Part shown: positions 46,018 to 57,464 of the stretch, piece by piece
Layout of the letters: each line of letters opens with the position of its first letter
Numbering within the stretch: position 1 is the stretch's first letter
DNA from: Acephala macrosclerotiorum
Lineage: Eukaryota; Ascomycota; Leotiomycetes; Helotiales; Mollisiaceae
NCBI GenBank assembly: GCA_014904845.1
Contig: MU119304.1
Location: 62,001-126,000, forward strand
Direction of reading: 5' to 3'
DNA: 64,000 nt
The notes under the pieces: generated by a model
The model's database searches: none
The model's input: only the letters and a program-made list of their open reading frames with translations
Told to the model about the DNA's origin: nothing
Translations under genes and position numbers: made by a program

Positions 46018-47215
46018 ATTCGCTAGATTTCAGGGGCTGTGGTGGCTGACATCGGCCACGAGCTTCCGAGAGCTCCAAGAAAGGCTTATACACGCTCTCT
46101 GCGCCTCATCCTGATGATCTGGGGAAATTTCTATTCTTATTCCAATATGACGATCGAAGAAAATTGGATTCAGTTTGAATGAAGAAACAAAGCCGAGTGC
46201 AAACAAGGTAAGTGAGGACGTTGAGCTGAAAGGTGAAGATGTCTTGGCATAAGACTATTAATACCTTTCAGCTGAGAGGAGATTAGGCACACGAGATATA
46301 GTACGGCCCAGCATTCACGATACCCTCATTTCTAATCATGAAGCGGTATCCGCCGAATCCAACGAGACTCCGTACGAGGTCCGAGCACGATAACAAAGTT
46401 CTTATTAAATATGCAGCCTTACAGTGTGGGGTGTGCACGGACTGTACATGCATTTGGGACTGATACCCATTTCTCTGGATTTTAACCGTGGTGAGTACCA
46501 TTAGACGTGTATGTACTACATGAAAATGATTCGACAGTTCGCGCAGTTCTTCGCCGTAAAGCCGTGACTTTATAGCTTTGTTAAGCTTGTATTTGAGATC
46601 TGGGGCACAGGAAGTGGGGAGAGATGTACCGATCTCGTTGCCCGGAATGGGTTGGCTTGACTTAGAAAACTTTAAATGTCCTCGGGACCAGCCTCGAAAG
46701 GAGCAGTTCGTTCAAAAAATTTTTGAAGGAGATGCGGAGACACGAGAAGCAATGCAGGTACGGAAGTACAGACCGGTCGGCCGCAATTGAAGGAATGCAT
46801 CCCAAGCCCATAATAAGACTTCGTTGCACATCGCATGATGACGCCTAAAAATAAGAAACAATAACAACCCACCTTGAAGCTGATTGGTGACCCATTTCTC
46901 TGGTGCAAAGCGATCTTTACGTAGCGGGATTTTCATACAAATCACACACAAATCACGTCCGAACCTTGACTGTCTCCTAGTACGGTCTAGTCGCCTATCG
47001 CTGATGAGAAAGTTTCAAGAACGAGTATTTACCAAACGTTCATCTTTACACATCAGTTCCGTAAACTTCAGACACCTACTATGAAGAACATTCCCGCAAC
47101 TCAGCGCTGGAAAGTGTATTCTCTTCTCGACCTCGTTGCAACTTTTGGAGGCACTACCCCTCGAGCCCGCCGAAGGCCGAGACCAACGCTACAAGCCCCT
47201 GAAATTTAGCGAGTA
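46018..47215. repeat. Inverted repeat pair (CGCTARATTTCAGGGGCT) about 1.2 kb apart
   Basis: TCGCTAGATTTCAGGGGCTG at about 46019-46038 is matched in inverted orientation by AGCCCCTGAAATTTAGCGA at about 47194-47212, about 20 bp with one mismatch. The span contains no transposase. The short ORF at 46578-46790 (PGMGWLDLENFKCPRDQP) looks like a fragment of an unidentified gene. No target duplication was found. The neighbouring stretches 45810-46017 and 47216-47947 show nothing. Confidence 0.5.
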
Positions 47216-47947
47216 AATGCACCGCCAGAAGTGGCTTGGGCCTGAAGCATGCTAATGACGCCCACAAAGAAATTTCCTCGACAACGAAATCCACTCTCTC
47301 ATCATCGTCATCAAGAAAATATTCCAAGCGAACTTAGAACACACATGTGCAGCTCATCAGTGATTCAAGAAAGACAAGCGAAGTGCGATGGGACTTCCAT
47401 CGTGTCTAGAGAGCGATGTTGTGCGTGGGTTGTGTTTTTGCGATTTTGAGTTCGTGTTTGGTGTCTCGCGTTCTGGTGCGTAGCCTGATGTTCGAATGTT
47501 CATTATCGGATTGAATGTCCTACGCTCCAGCAGCGCTTTTGAGTCGTTCATATTCTGTCTTCAGCTTGAATTTTCTCTTGGTTTTTGCTGCGATTTTATC
47601 AATAATGGTCATGTGATAAATCACGTGTATGAAGAAGTTTCCTCCTTCCAGGTTCATATCGAGCTTTATGTGACGAGGTGATATTAGAAATGCAGAATTC
47701 CTAAGAATACTTGATATTTTCGATTTATGCCGCGTCGTCAGTCCGGATCTCAATCTTGCGACACACAAAGCCTTGCTTCCTAGCTAACATCCCAATTCAA
47801 CACTCTTAAGAATCATCTTCAGCATCCACCCTCGTTCAGACATACTTGGAGCTTCTGAAGCTGTCCTGAGCATCGGGAAATTTCAGGGCCCCTCTCAGGC
47901 ATCACCAATCAATCACCGGCACCAGCCAGGGCATTGAGGATTGCAAA

Positions 47948-48840
47948 ATGATACCCAACCCAAGAAATCAGACCAAAGCGATTCGCAATATTCGCGCTGA
48001 AAAGCTCCGTCGCGATCAGAAGAATATTTTCCTCAGCGCAATCAGACACTCTCTCCTCATGTCAGACCTCGACAGCCCGAATCCTCCCTCTCCTATCTAA
48101 ACTCGATGTTCCAAGCCAGCTTGGATGATATCGTCTTTGTCACCTTGGACACCGAAGCCGACAACGAGAAATTCGAGAAATCAGGTTCTCGATACTGGAC
48201 AGCAGGGATCTCAAATTTCTCACGCCTGAAGCTGACTTGAGCACCGTAATTTATTCATACATCACAAGAAAATCTAAAGGTAGAGTAAGTCAAATTCTTT
48301 TTCCCTGCTTCTGCCATAAGAGCTTCCACGCCCCCTACATACATTCACGAAGCGCCATGTTGACTTCATTTCTAGAGCGGAAAGAGGCAATTCAAGTTCG
48401 GCACCTCGAACCGTATCGACATCCGGTGGGTTCCTGGCTTCTCAATAAATTCCTGCGAACTGGCTCCCCAAGTCCCAATTCGGAACCACGCAATGTGATT
48501 CTCGTTGGTCACTGTATCGGCACGGACTTTCAATCACTAGAGAAGATCTCCTTCGAACTAGACCCCGATGCATAAGTACCAGTCACCGATACCAGCTTTC
48601 TTTGTTGCGAGGTCTTTAACATCGCAATAACACCTGCTTTGGTGGATTTGGTTAATTGGCTTGGCATTTCACACGAGCATGTCGCGCTGCATAATGCGGG
48701 GAACGACGCGAATTTGACGTTGAAGATTCTTTTGAAACTGGCAATGAAAAGCTGCTAAGTTGCGAAAGCACAGGTGAACACCCAACAGCGAGAGAGGATA
48801 GAGTTATTGGGATCTATTATCGAAGTAAATGCGGTTAATT
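47948..48840 (+). pseudogene. RNase H-fold exonuclease-like (Gfd2/YDR514C-type) remnant
   Basis: Fragments in order: LDDIVFVTLDTEADNEKF (DxE-type first acidic site), FSILDSRDLKFLTPEADLS, then after a likely intron (GTAAGT at about 48286 to CTAG near 48378) RQFKFGTSNRI, then RNVILVGHCIGTDFQSLEKI, VTDTSFLC, and VNWLGISHEHVALHNAGNDA followed by LTLKILLKLA. The pattern DTE...GH..xxD...LHNAGNDA is that of DEDDh-like exonuclease domains annotated as Gfd2/YDR514C-like in fungi. Frames change near 48055, 48180 and 48465, and stops occur at the codon after DPDA and after AMKSC. Clearly non-functional. Role in the ancestor unknown. Confidence 0.62.
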
Positions 48841-49064
48841 GACCGACTGGGGTTGAGGACATCGATCCGGATTTGTTCAAGGAGGCAGAAGATGAAGCTC
48901 AAGGGAGCGAGTCGCAAGCCAAGTCTGAGACCAGATGCATTGCTTCCACCAAGATGGTGCAGTTTTTTAACTCAAAGTCACGAGAATTTGAGTGATGGTA
49001 AATGAGTGTGGTTATTATATCTGCTGGTTCCTTCCCTTTCTTGTTTACCCTAGCCAGTTTCCAC

Positions 49065-49740
49065 TCAGCAGCTGAGCCCTGGGTGCGCCTTCTGAACATG
49101 TCTTCTGTAATTGTCCTTCCTCGCAAAACCTTTACCTCTCTCGCGAGAATGTTTGCATGTTCGATCTGGGCAGAAGAACGGCTCAGACTCTGACGTCTCT
49201 GGGTGTTTCTCTCTGACGTGTCTATCACGGTCTTTCCGATACCGAAAGCCGTCGGTGGTGCAGCCAGCTACACCACACTTAAAGTCGAGAGTGTGCTTCT
49301 TCATATGGGTACTGAGTGGCACGAATCAGTGCTCTGACGGAAAGTGGGAGCATAGTCGTAGAACATACTTCACCTGGTGTCGCTGTTGAAAGGTTTGGGG
49401 GCAGAAGTCACACAGATATGGTGGGCCAGTAGGTGTTCGAATTTGTGCTCGAGGAGGTTCTGCAGCATCTTGAAAATTGATGAAGTCGTCAAAAGGAATG
49501 TCGGGAAGTGAATTTGAACTTGAACCCGAAGGCGATGCTTGTGGTCGTGAAAGAGATTCGAAAGAAGGAGGCAGGAGAGGAGCGTGAGGCAGAGGCGGAG
49601 GGTGATCCTGGAATTGAAGCTGTTCTTCTTGCGCAAGTGCAGCATTGGCAGGCGATTCGGGAGCAAATATTAGGACTAGCAAGCGCGGATCGATGAAATC
49701 GTGATAATGTTGATCTTCGAAATTTGCTTTACCAGAACTT
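49065..49740 (-). CDS. C2H2 zinc-finger protein
   Basis: The reverse strand encodes a proline/serine-rich N-terminal part (QFQDHPPPLPHAPLLPPSFE; PDIPFDDFINF) followed by zinc-finger units. First finger: YLCDFCPQTFQQRHQVN then THMKKH, joined across a 55-70 nt intron (GTATGT...CACTCAG, about 49320-49390). Next: FKCGVAGCTTDGFRYRKDRD then RHVREKH. Third: FFCPDRTCKHSRERGKGFAR with RRHVQKAH. This arrangement (CxxC and CxxxxC fingers with a long third loop) is common in ascomycete regulators. The frame stays open upstream to about 49790, where a TTGGTAG acceptor suggests a further 5' exon, so the start is undefined. The stop is at 49065. Confidence 0.68.
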
Positions 49741-49799
49741 GAGATCTGCTTCGGTTGTCTGGATTGGGCTTCCCTCTACCAAGGGCAGAGAGAGCCCGC

Positions 49800-50394
49800 T
49801 GAAGATGACGAGGATGCCCCTCTGGTTGGGAGGTTGTTAAGAGCGAAAAGAATGTGTGACTGCCGTTCGTTGAACGCAATGAATGTAGACCTCGTAGTTG
49901 AGCGAGGTGGCAGTGAAGAAGGAGAGAGGGATTTGAGGATTTTTGAGGTGAGATATAGTCCTCGGCTAGGCTGAAGCGACCCCCCCCCCTGTAACTAGCT
50001 CGCTTGCCATTGTAGGCCTCAAATTTAGCTGCATATGGGTGCTATTGATCTGTATGGACGAAAGCATTGTAGGCCTCAAATTATGCACGCCTCACCAATG
50101 GAGGGAAGGTCAATTCAATACGCTCGATGCTGCATGAGTTTCAAGCCTAGCACCTCGCTGGCATCGGTCACTGGCATCACCAGGGTGGAAGTCGAGTGGT
50201 CTGCAATGGTTGGCTGCATATCAGTTGTTTCAGTACTATGACCACGGGAAGTTCTATTTAGCCTTCTAGGGCTCGTATTTTCCCATCGAATGCTTCTGCT
50301 TTCTTCATTAACCCCCTTTGGCACACGGAGCATCATCTAAAACAAAAGATTCTCGATTCTCGATTCTCTCCTCAATATCTTCGAACTCTTCATT
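49800..50394. other. Intergenic, no gene recognised
   Basis: A C-run (ACCCCCCCCCCT type) lies near 49980, and the sequence TTGTAGGCCTCAAATT occurs twice (50013 and 50068). Confidence 0.45.
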
Positions 50395-51337
50395 ATGGAT
50401 TCTGTGTTCTGCTGCTCCTCTATCCGTCCGTATCGACCTCAATACCTTTCCTATGAAGGCAAATTCGATGCTTTCATGAAGTATGCCAAAGCATCTACCA
50501 CCGTTCCTCAAGACACCTCCTTCACCCCCATCGTACCATTGAGTGACGACACTTACGTCGTCCAAGTTGTCCGCCAAGTCAATTTCGGTCCCATTGAGTG
50601 GAAGAAATACTTCGCTAATACGAAAGAGAACGAAAGCTCAGCTTCGTTCTACGAGGTCTCCGAGAACGACCTCATCGAATCAAACTTTCAGAAGCTCAAC
50701 TCGTAAGACCAAGCCAAAGCAGCATTTTTTTATTTTCAGAACAAGCACTAACCAAAACGACAGGTACAAGAACTTCAAATGTTCTCAGCACAATAGATTC
50801 TTCGAATTGAGCCTTTACGAGAAAGATCCTGTCAATACACACCACTAGCGTGCCAACATTGCTCGTCCAGCAGGGGAGATTGATCTGCGTACCAATGTTG
50901 TGCCTGCTTCGGGCAATGCAAATACGACCACAACACTACAGGAAGCTCAACAAGCCAGAGCCTCTCCTACGTTAGACGCCGTCCCAGCTTCGGATGCTCC
51001 AAGCGCGAGTCCAACTCTGCAAGCAGCTCAAGACGCCAAACAACCCTCCACCGCCACCGACAATGCCAAGGAGACATCTGACACTGCTGACTCCTCGACA
51101 GCATCTGCCTCGAACCATGTCTCGACCGCTTTCTCTGCTCTCTCAATTTCATCTACAGCTGCAGAGGAACTTGAAATTCAGGGCTCTCCGCCGTTCAGAG
51201 GATACGATCATAATGAGGACTACGAAGATTTCGATTATCGTGGGAGCCATTCCTACGGAAGTGACACTCAGTCTGACAAGGACTTCACTGCCTGCAGTGC
51301 TTCTGACTGTGGGTATTGCGGACATTGTGACTACTAG
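50395..51337 (+). CDS. Hypothetical protein with low-complexity middle and Cys-rich tail; in-frame stop
   Basis: Exon 1 from the ATG at 50395 (MDSVFCCSSIRPYRPQYLSY; PLSDDTYVVQVVRQVNFGPI) splices at a GTAAGA donor near 50705 to YKNFKCSQHNRFFELSLYEK from 50764. That frame meets TAG at 50846-50848 (THH*RANI) and then stays open to 51337. The continuation is Ala/Ser/Thr-rich, then acidic-aromatic (YDHNEDYEDFDYRG) and ends with CSASDCGYCGHCDY. A CAG-to-TAG change would explain the stop. No family recognised. Either a two-part pseudogene or a 150-aa protein with untranslated remains. Confidence 0.5.
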
Positions 51338-52160
51338 TTGTAGTCCTTGGATGTAGCGTGGTCAATGTCCCAACCTTGCATGGAAATTTTCGCAGACTGG
51401 GTTGGGGCTAGGATACAATGGTCAGTGAGGCCGAATGGTATAAACCAATGATGGCACTTCTAGAGAGGTTATGAGCTCGTGAAAATTCGGGGAGGGTAGG
51501 GCAGGGAAATTGGCTTGGGAATGGGAAGTCGAGGCTGTCTATGTTTCTAGGTATCAGAGTCTGACCTTACACTTAAAAATTCTCCATGAGTGATAAATTC
51601 CTCTCTTCATAAAACCAGATACTGAGTATCGCTGCATGTATTTCATCTCCGTGCAGATATCCGAACTGCAAAACAACGTTCTCCACTGCTTGCGATGCAA
51701 GTTCCTGGGTAAGTGAAAGAACGGTCACGTGTTGACGATGACCTCTCAACTGTAATGCTTTTGCCTAAAGTCATTGTCCCAGCAGATTGTAGGACTTTGT
51801 TAATTTATGAGAGTGGAGATGATTTCTTACAGATGGAGATTTGTGGACTCCTTACCACACGAGTTCAAAAAAAAAGATTAACATGGGTCCGGAGTTCATA
51901 TCATGATGGAGAATGAGCCATGAGAACAAACAAACGAGTGCGATTACTAATAAGCTATGCAGAAAAGAATAAAACACTTCTAGAAAAGTCCGGTCCGTGC
52001 ATCCGACTTCTCCGTCTCCAGGTTTCAGTGCAAACCTTCCCAAACGATATTCATATCTACATCCTTCACGCACCACCAATACAATTTCCCAACGTACCAA
52101 TGAAGGAGAGACTCTCACCCAATTATCCCAATAGTCCTGACGCCACTATATACTTCAGTG
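51338..52160. other. Intergenic, no gene recognised
   Basis: Short ORFs at 51713-51916 and 51852-52118 show nothing recognisable. Contains the 3' flank of the large gene. Confidence 0.4.
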
Positions 52161-55100
52161 CTATTTCTCAATCTGGGTCTCAAAAACGGCCCCCTGCTCC
52201 AACGCCTTCTTATCCATACCAAACAAGGTCCTGATCGGCATTCGCTTTTCTCTCTCCTTCCGATCCATCAAAAGAGAGATGACCACCTTCTTGAAGTTCA
52301 TCGCAAGATCCTTCTCGGGTTCAAAAGCGGGGTTGAGGGCAGCAGCAAACACGCGCATTGCAGAGAGGGGTATCTTCATGATGTTACAGACATCTTGTGG
52401 AGTTAGCACTTTTTCCATTTGGGTGATGAATTCTGGGTTAACGAGAGAGGAGAACTGCGTCATTCCCTCAGGCTGGACTGTGACCTGTGTAATGGAATTG
52501 CTCTGTTTGCTGAGAGTGAGAACAGATGCCTTCTCGCCGGTCATGATTTCGTGAAGGAATGCCTCGTCGAGAGGCTCGATGTCGTCGCCGAACTCTCCTT
52601 CCTTGCCAACTTGCCACGGAACTCTCGATTTCTCTGCATCACTGATAACCTGTTGCATGAAATCCTTGCGCTGTGTTTTGGTGAAACTATCCATTTCATC
52701 TCCCTCATTGCAATGTGTATCAAGTAGTCCTTGATACGCCTTCGCATTCTGCATGATGAGCTTTGCCTGTGGAACTTCCCAGCTCGATGCGATCTCGTTG
52801 AACTTCTCCATAAGCTCTAGGGAGAACTTTTTGATGTCGGCACTGTTTTCCAAGCGGCATGCTTTTGCGACAGCTTGTTTGAGGTTCTTGAACACGGCAG
52901 ATCGTTTGAGGTGGACGCTCACAATGACCACGTCGTCTTCTTCTCGGCGTCCGCCAGTTGAAGCAACGTACCTGAGATATCTAATCATTTTCGTGTAGGA
53001 CCGGGTTTGTTTCTCGATACGGGGCGGGAGGGCGGCTGAGAGACGGGTTGCGATGTCTTTCCGATCTTCTACCTCGCTGTCCATCATGCGTATAAAGATG
53101 GTGACGAACGTTCGGGAATGGTCAAGCTGGATGTTTCGAAGCTGGCAATACTTCACCATCCAGTCCGCACGAGATGTGTTGAGTTTCTGTGTTATCTCAT
53201 TCTTTGTGACAACGGCGATGAGAGCTTTGTCAAGCAGTCTTCCCAAGTTCAGTTTGAACTGGCGCTGAGGCCATCCAATGTATGGGTACAATTTGGCGAC
53301 GGCTTCGTACCAACCCCATGCGACACCTGTTGCAGGAACTTCAAACTTAGGCTCTTGGCCAAACAGCTGCCAGACCATACTCATTGGGCGTGTTCCTGAT
53401 CCAGCAATGGTCAAAAGATTACCGAACAATCCGCGCATCAACTTCGTGATCGTATCCTCTGCTGTGATTGTCCGCGTCGGGGCAGTAGTTCTCCTACAGA
53501 TAGATTAGTATGAGATTTGAAATATAATTAGGAAGTCGAGGAGCTGAGCCGAGTTTCCAATACTCGCGAAGAGCTCAGCTCTGGAAATATCGTCAGATGA
53601 AGGGCAGAATGTTACATACATAGCAGCAAGTTTGGACATCGCAGCCATCAAAAGAGCACTCATAAGTTGGCCGGTCTCAGGGCTTCCGGGCTGCATATCG
53701 TATTCCCTGGAAACAACAGCTTGACTGAGGGTAGATCTCATCATAATACGTAGCGCAGCAATGTGCGCCTCGTTACACTTCTCCATCCACCGGATTTTGA
53801 ATGGAGTGTCAAGGTTGACGAACTCATCCCAGCATACCCAGGCTAACATTGAACCAGTACCACGCGTCTGAGAAAGGTATGGAAGAGCAATACTAGGATG
53901 CGTGGCTCCGAGTTGGTGTTTTAGGGGTCCCTCATGCTTGGCTTGAGATTGCTCTATAATGATACCTGCGTCGAATCCCTCAAGGAAGAGAACTCTGGAG
54001 TCTAAATCGCAGCAAGGATTGGCATCAATGGATGTGCCCTTCAAGTCTCCTAGGAGTTTCTTGTAGGGCGTAGTTTCAATGTTCAGAAGTAGCACTCCCA
54101 TTTCGGCTGCTTTCGTCTCCAGAAGTCCAGCTAAAGTCTCGAAAGTCATAGACTTGACCGCTTCGACATTGTTTTGGATTGCTGCCTGACGTTCTAAGCG
54201 CTGGAGATCGTGCGTTCGCTTCGATGTGGTCTGGGAAGACATCATGCTGCTCAGATGTGAGATGACTGATTCGAGGCTCTTCTGAAGGCTTTTGCTGTTC
54301 TTTCTGAGATCGTTAAGCATTGAGTTCTTCTTCATAACCGATTTAGGATCGGCCATATTGTACTCCTTGGACAGGAAATTGACGTATGCGTCTCTCAGGG
54401 GAGCTGTCGCGCCACTGACTTTCGTGGAGAGCACCGATATCAAGGCTCGGGAAAGGTCCACAAGATCCTTTTGGTTGAAAAGGACCTGTAATTGTGGAAC
54501 AATAGCGGATATGTCGTCCTCCAAGTCCCGAATTTGGTCGACAGATAAGTCCCCAAATAAGTCCTTGATATTTTGTGGCGGAGCCTTCTGACCCAGAGTT
54601 GGAAGAAGAACGGTGTTTGCTTCACGAAGATCAACCATTCGCTTGACTCTTGGATCTAGCAAAGATTCTAGTCCTGTAGACTCAACAACAGTTGTTACAT
54701 CAGAGCCAAAGGCTAGGTTCGAAGTGTTGAGATGGACGTGATTGGCAATACCTCGGTAGAAATAATACTTCTCAGAGATTTGCACCAACACCAATGACTG
54801 TGGGCCCGCAAGTGCTGTCACGGCATTGATATTCACCAAATCTAGCAGCGCCTTGACATCTCCATCCTTTGATGACGCTTCTGAGGTCATCTGAATGATG
54901 AATACAGCGTTGATCCTCCATGGCGTAGCTAAATTTCGAGCGTTATCTGTCATGCGTTCGTCCACGAAGACGATAGTATTTTTGAAGCTCTCGTAGCAGG
55001 CTCGAAGAGATTGTTCATCATCGAATGGTACGCACTCTGGAGATGTCCCTGTGGCTAACAGCAAAGGACCCTCTAGCCGGGAGCCGAAAATGCATGGTAA

Positions 55101-56417
55101 TACCACCGTCGATGGATTGCTTTCTGGTGCAAGCGTTTCTGCTTTATGCATAAATTGTAGTCCTGTTCCAAATCGAATGAACTGTGTGTTGTTCCGTACA
55201 ATAAATGTGGGCAAATTAGTTGTCTGAGTGACGAATACTGCATTCTGTTTAGTGAAGATCAATGATATTTCGTCTGAGCTAGAAGAAGAACTCGACTTCG
55301 TTCCAGTGCGTTGAGCTGCGGTAGGGGAATATTAGCGCTTCTAACACTATTAGAGCATGAGAGCGTTTGTGTACTCACTTTGCGATTTCGAGCCTGTCGA
55401 CACTGCAGAAGGAACAACGACCGTCCAATCAGCACGCTTAATAGCCTCATTGAAGGAACCGCTTTTCAAGGAAGTGCCCGAGCATGACTTTCCCATATCG
55501 GTGGTTGGTGTTGGCAGTATAGAGCAGGCGAGCGAGTCTCCCTCGCGCTTGAATATCACCGGTGAGCAAATTGTGGCATCTCCAATCGAGGCTGTATCAA
55601 GCGGGACTGGGACGATATATAAAGCCTTGGGTTCGCAAATTAGCTCAGGAAGGCTCAAGAAGACAACCTAGAAATTCAAATTACCTTTTCTGCGTGATTA
55701 ACAATCATCACTACAGGATTGCGGTCTCGAAACCGCGTCAACTTGGTACATCGAAATCCAGATACAAAGACAGCGAATTCCTTTTCAGACTCTAGCCGCT
55801 CATCAATCTTGATGTGATGAAGAAGATCCTTTCCTTGTTTGATGTCCCCACTGTGGACCATGCCAATGAAAGAGGTTGTTGCGCTGTAGCAAGCCGTCTT
55901 GCATGCTGCGTCTGCCACGCACAAGTCATAATAAGTTGGGTGACGCTCAGAGACAGCAAGGACGGCGATTTTGCCTGACTCGATCGGAACCTTGAAGGTC
56001 GAGGTTGGGGCTTGTTGGACTGTGTACTCGTCGTTGAAGACTCCTGTGAAGCATGTGAGTACATCAGGCGTGGGAAGTAGTGATCTGAGCTTGATTACAA
56101 CATTCACCGTGAAAGGTAACTTGAAGCACGTTGCAGGTGAGTACAGTAAATGGTAACCTACGAAGTTGAGACGAAAAATTGGCCATGCGTGTCTGCAGCG
56201 TCTGCCCAAGCTCTCCCAAGTCCACTGCATTGTAGAAATGGTTCTCCGAATAAGACGAAATATCAATCTCATCTATTCCTCTAGCCGTTCGGCAGAGTAG
56301 TAGACGCTCTGGGCTGAATGGGTGTGCTGATCCGATAGGAAGATCTTGTAGAAGAGCTCGGATTTGAGCCTTGGTGGTCGCGAGTGGGTTGAAGAAGACC
56401 TTGGTGATGCGCTCCAT
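52161..56417 (-). CDS. Large multi-exon protein of unknown function
   Basis: About 1,300 codons of clearly coding sequence; I do not recognise the family. Exons: 56417-56162 (MERITKVFFNPLATTKAQIR; PERLLLCRTARGIDEI), 56043-55685 (AVLAVSERHPTYYDLCVADA; KEFAVFVSGFRCTKL), 55625-55379, 55315 to about 53564 or 53505 (long helical region with DLRKNSKSLQKSLESVISHL and LQRLERQAAIQNNVEAVKSM), then about 53489-52161 (GVAWGWYEAVAKLYPYIGWP; LTPQDVCNIMKIPLSAMRVF). The 55626-55684 intron is 59 nt with a GCTAAT branch site. No signal peptide or membrane helix is obvious, and there are coiled-coil segments. The join between the last two exons is unresolved: a TAA at 53505-53507 separates two long frames in the same phase. 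Confidence 0.72.
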
Positions 56418-56743
56418 AATGGCTGAGGTGAAAGCTGTCACCAATGAGGACGAAGACGACTTGATGCAGAGCTTTTTTTTTTTAGAGATTGGCAGTGTTA
56501 TAATATTATATAGGGAAGAAGATGCCGGTATGCGTCACATCTCCAATTGGGGAGGCACATGACACATGGTGATATTGAGTCACTGTCGAAAATATGCTGT
56601 ATTTGGTAGCAGCGACCGATAAGCTTACTATGTACCTTGCAGCTTTGGTTCTGAATGGGGCGTAGTGAATGGTTTCGTATTTGACTGATGGAGTCGTTTG
56701 AGGCACAGCTTTTTTGGCCGAATGAGTCTTCAAGTGAGAGTTA
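56418..56743. other. Upstream region of the large gene
   Basis: No gene. The MITE at 56744 sits about 330 bp upstream of the start codon and may lie in or near the promoter. Confidence 0.45.
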
Positions 56744-57215
56744 CAGTCACCTCGGTTAAGTTCCCGTGATTTGCTGTTTTACCACCAAAAGTTACAAGAA
56801 ACACTTTAAAGTTCACCCATATCGCCGTCTAATCACCAAAAATCTAGCTTGTAAGATCATTTAATTAGAGCATTGCGCGTAATTTCTTCCGATTTTTAAC
56901 AAAGTGGTGAGTAGTTTCCCTGTAAATTTTGGGCTAAATATAAGAGGGTTGGGTAAAACGATCTATTTCGTTAACGAACTCGCTTAAATATTGCATTCTT
57001 CGGGTTTATTATCCCCCTTTTTTTTTTTTTTTTTTTTAATTAAAACTTTCAATAAAATATAATCCGAGGACACAGTTTCATTAAAATTGCTCGAAATAAT
57101 TAGAATTTTTATTTTTGTAAGCTTGCAAAAGGTGATTATTGTGATGCGCAGCATGAAAGAAGGCGAGCTTTGGTGTAAAAAACAGCAAATCACGGGAACT
57201 TTATTGCTAGTACTG
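56744..57215. mobile_element. 472-bp MITE related to the Tc1/mariner element
   Basis: The ends read CAGTCACCTCGGTTAAGTTC at left and CAGTACTAGCAATAAAGTTC at right (reverse complement). Both continue CCGTGATTTGCTGTTTT, an inverted repeat of about 40 bp. TA dinucleotides flank at 56742-56743 and 57216-57217. The GTTCCCGTGATTT core is identical to the ends of the transposon at 29893-31271, so that family probably mobilised it. The interior is AT-rich with a T-run near 57020-57037 and no ORF. Confidence 0.9.
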
Positions 57216-57464
57216 TAACGGATCGACCTGACAGCCTCGTGTGTTAAATCATCAGAAGACGAAGAGACCGACATCAAGCTTAGTGAGTAAAGGATCAAAA
57301 AAATATGCGCAAGGCTGGGAAGTTGAAAGTCCGGTCCCTCCTGCCCTGATTATCAGAAACTTGTAGACATTGAGGATGGCTTGGATCGCAGTCATTTATC
57401 CAGGCTGAACTGGGAGATTGGGAATTCTGGTCTGGCCTACTATGGCCATGTTGACTTAGAGACA

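Noticed and set aside
55669..55685. A 17-nt GTAATT...CTAG mini-intron in phase within the large gene
   Set aside because: Too short for a fungal spliceosomal intron. A 59-nt intron from the same donor to the CCCAAG at 55626-55628, with GCTAAT branch site, also keeps phase.
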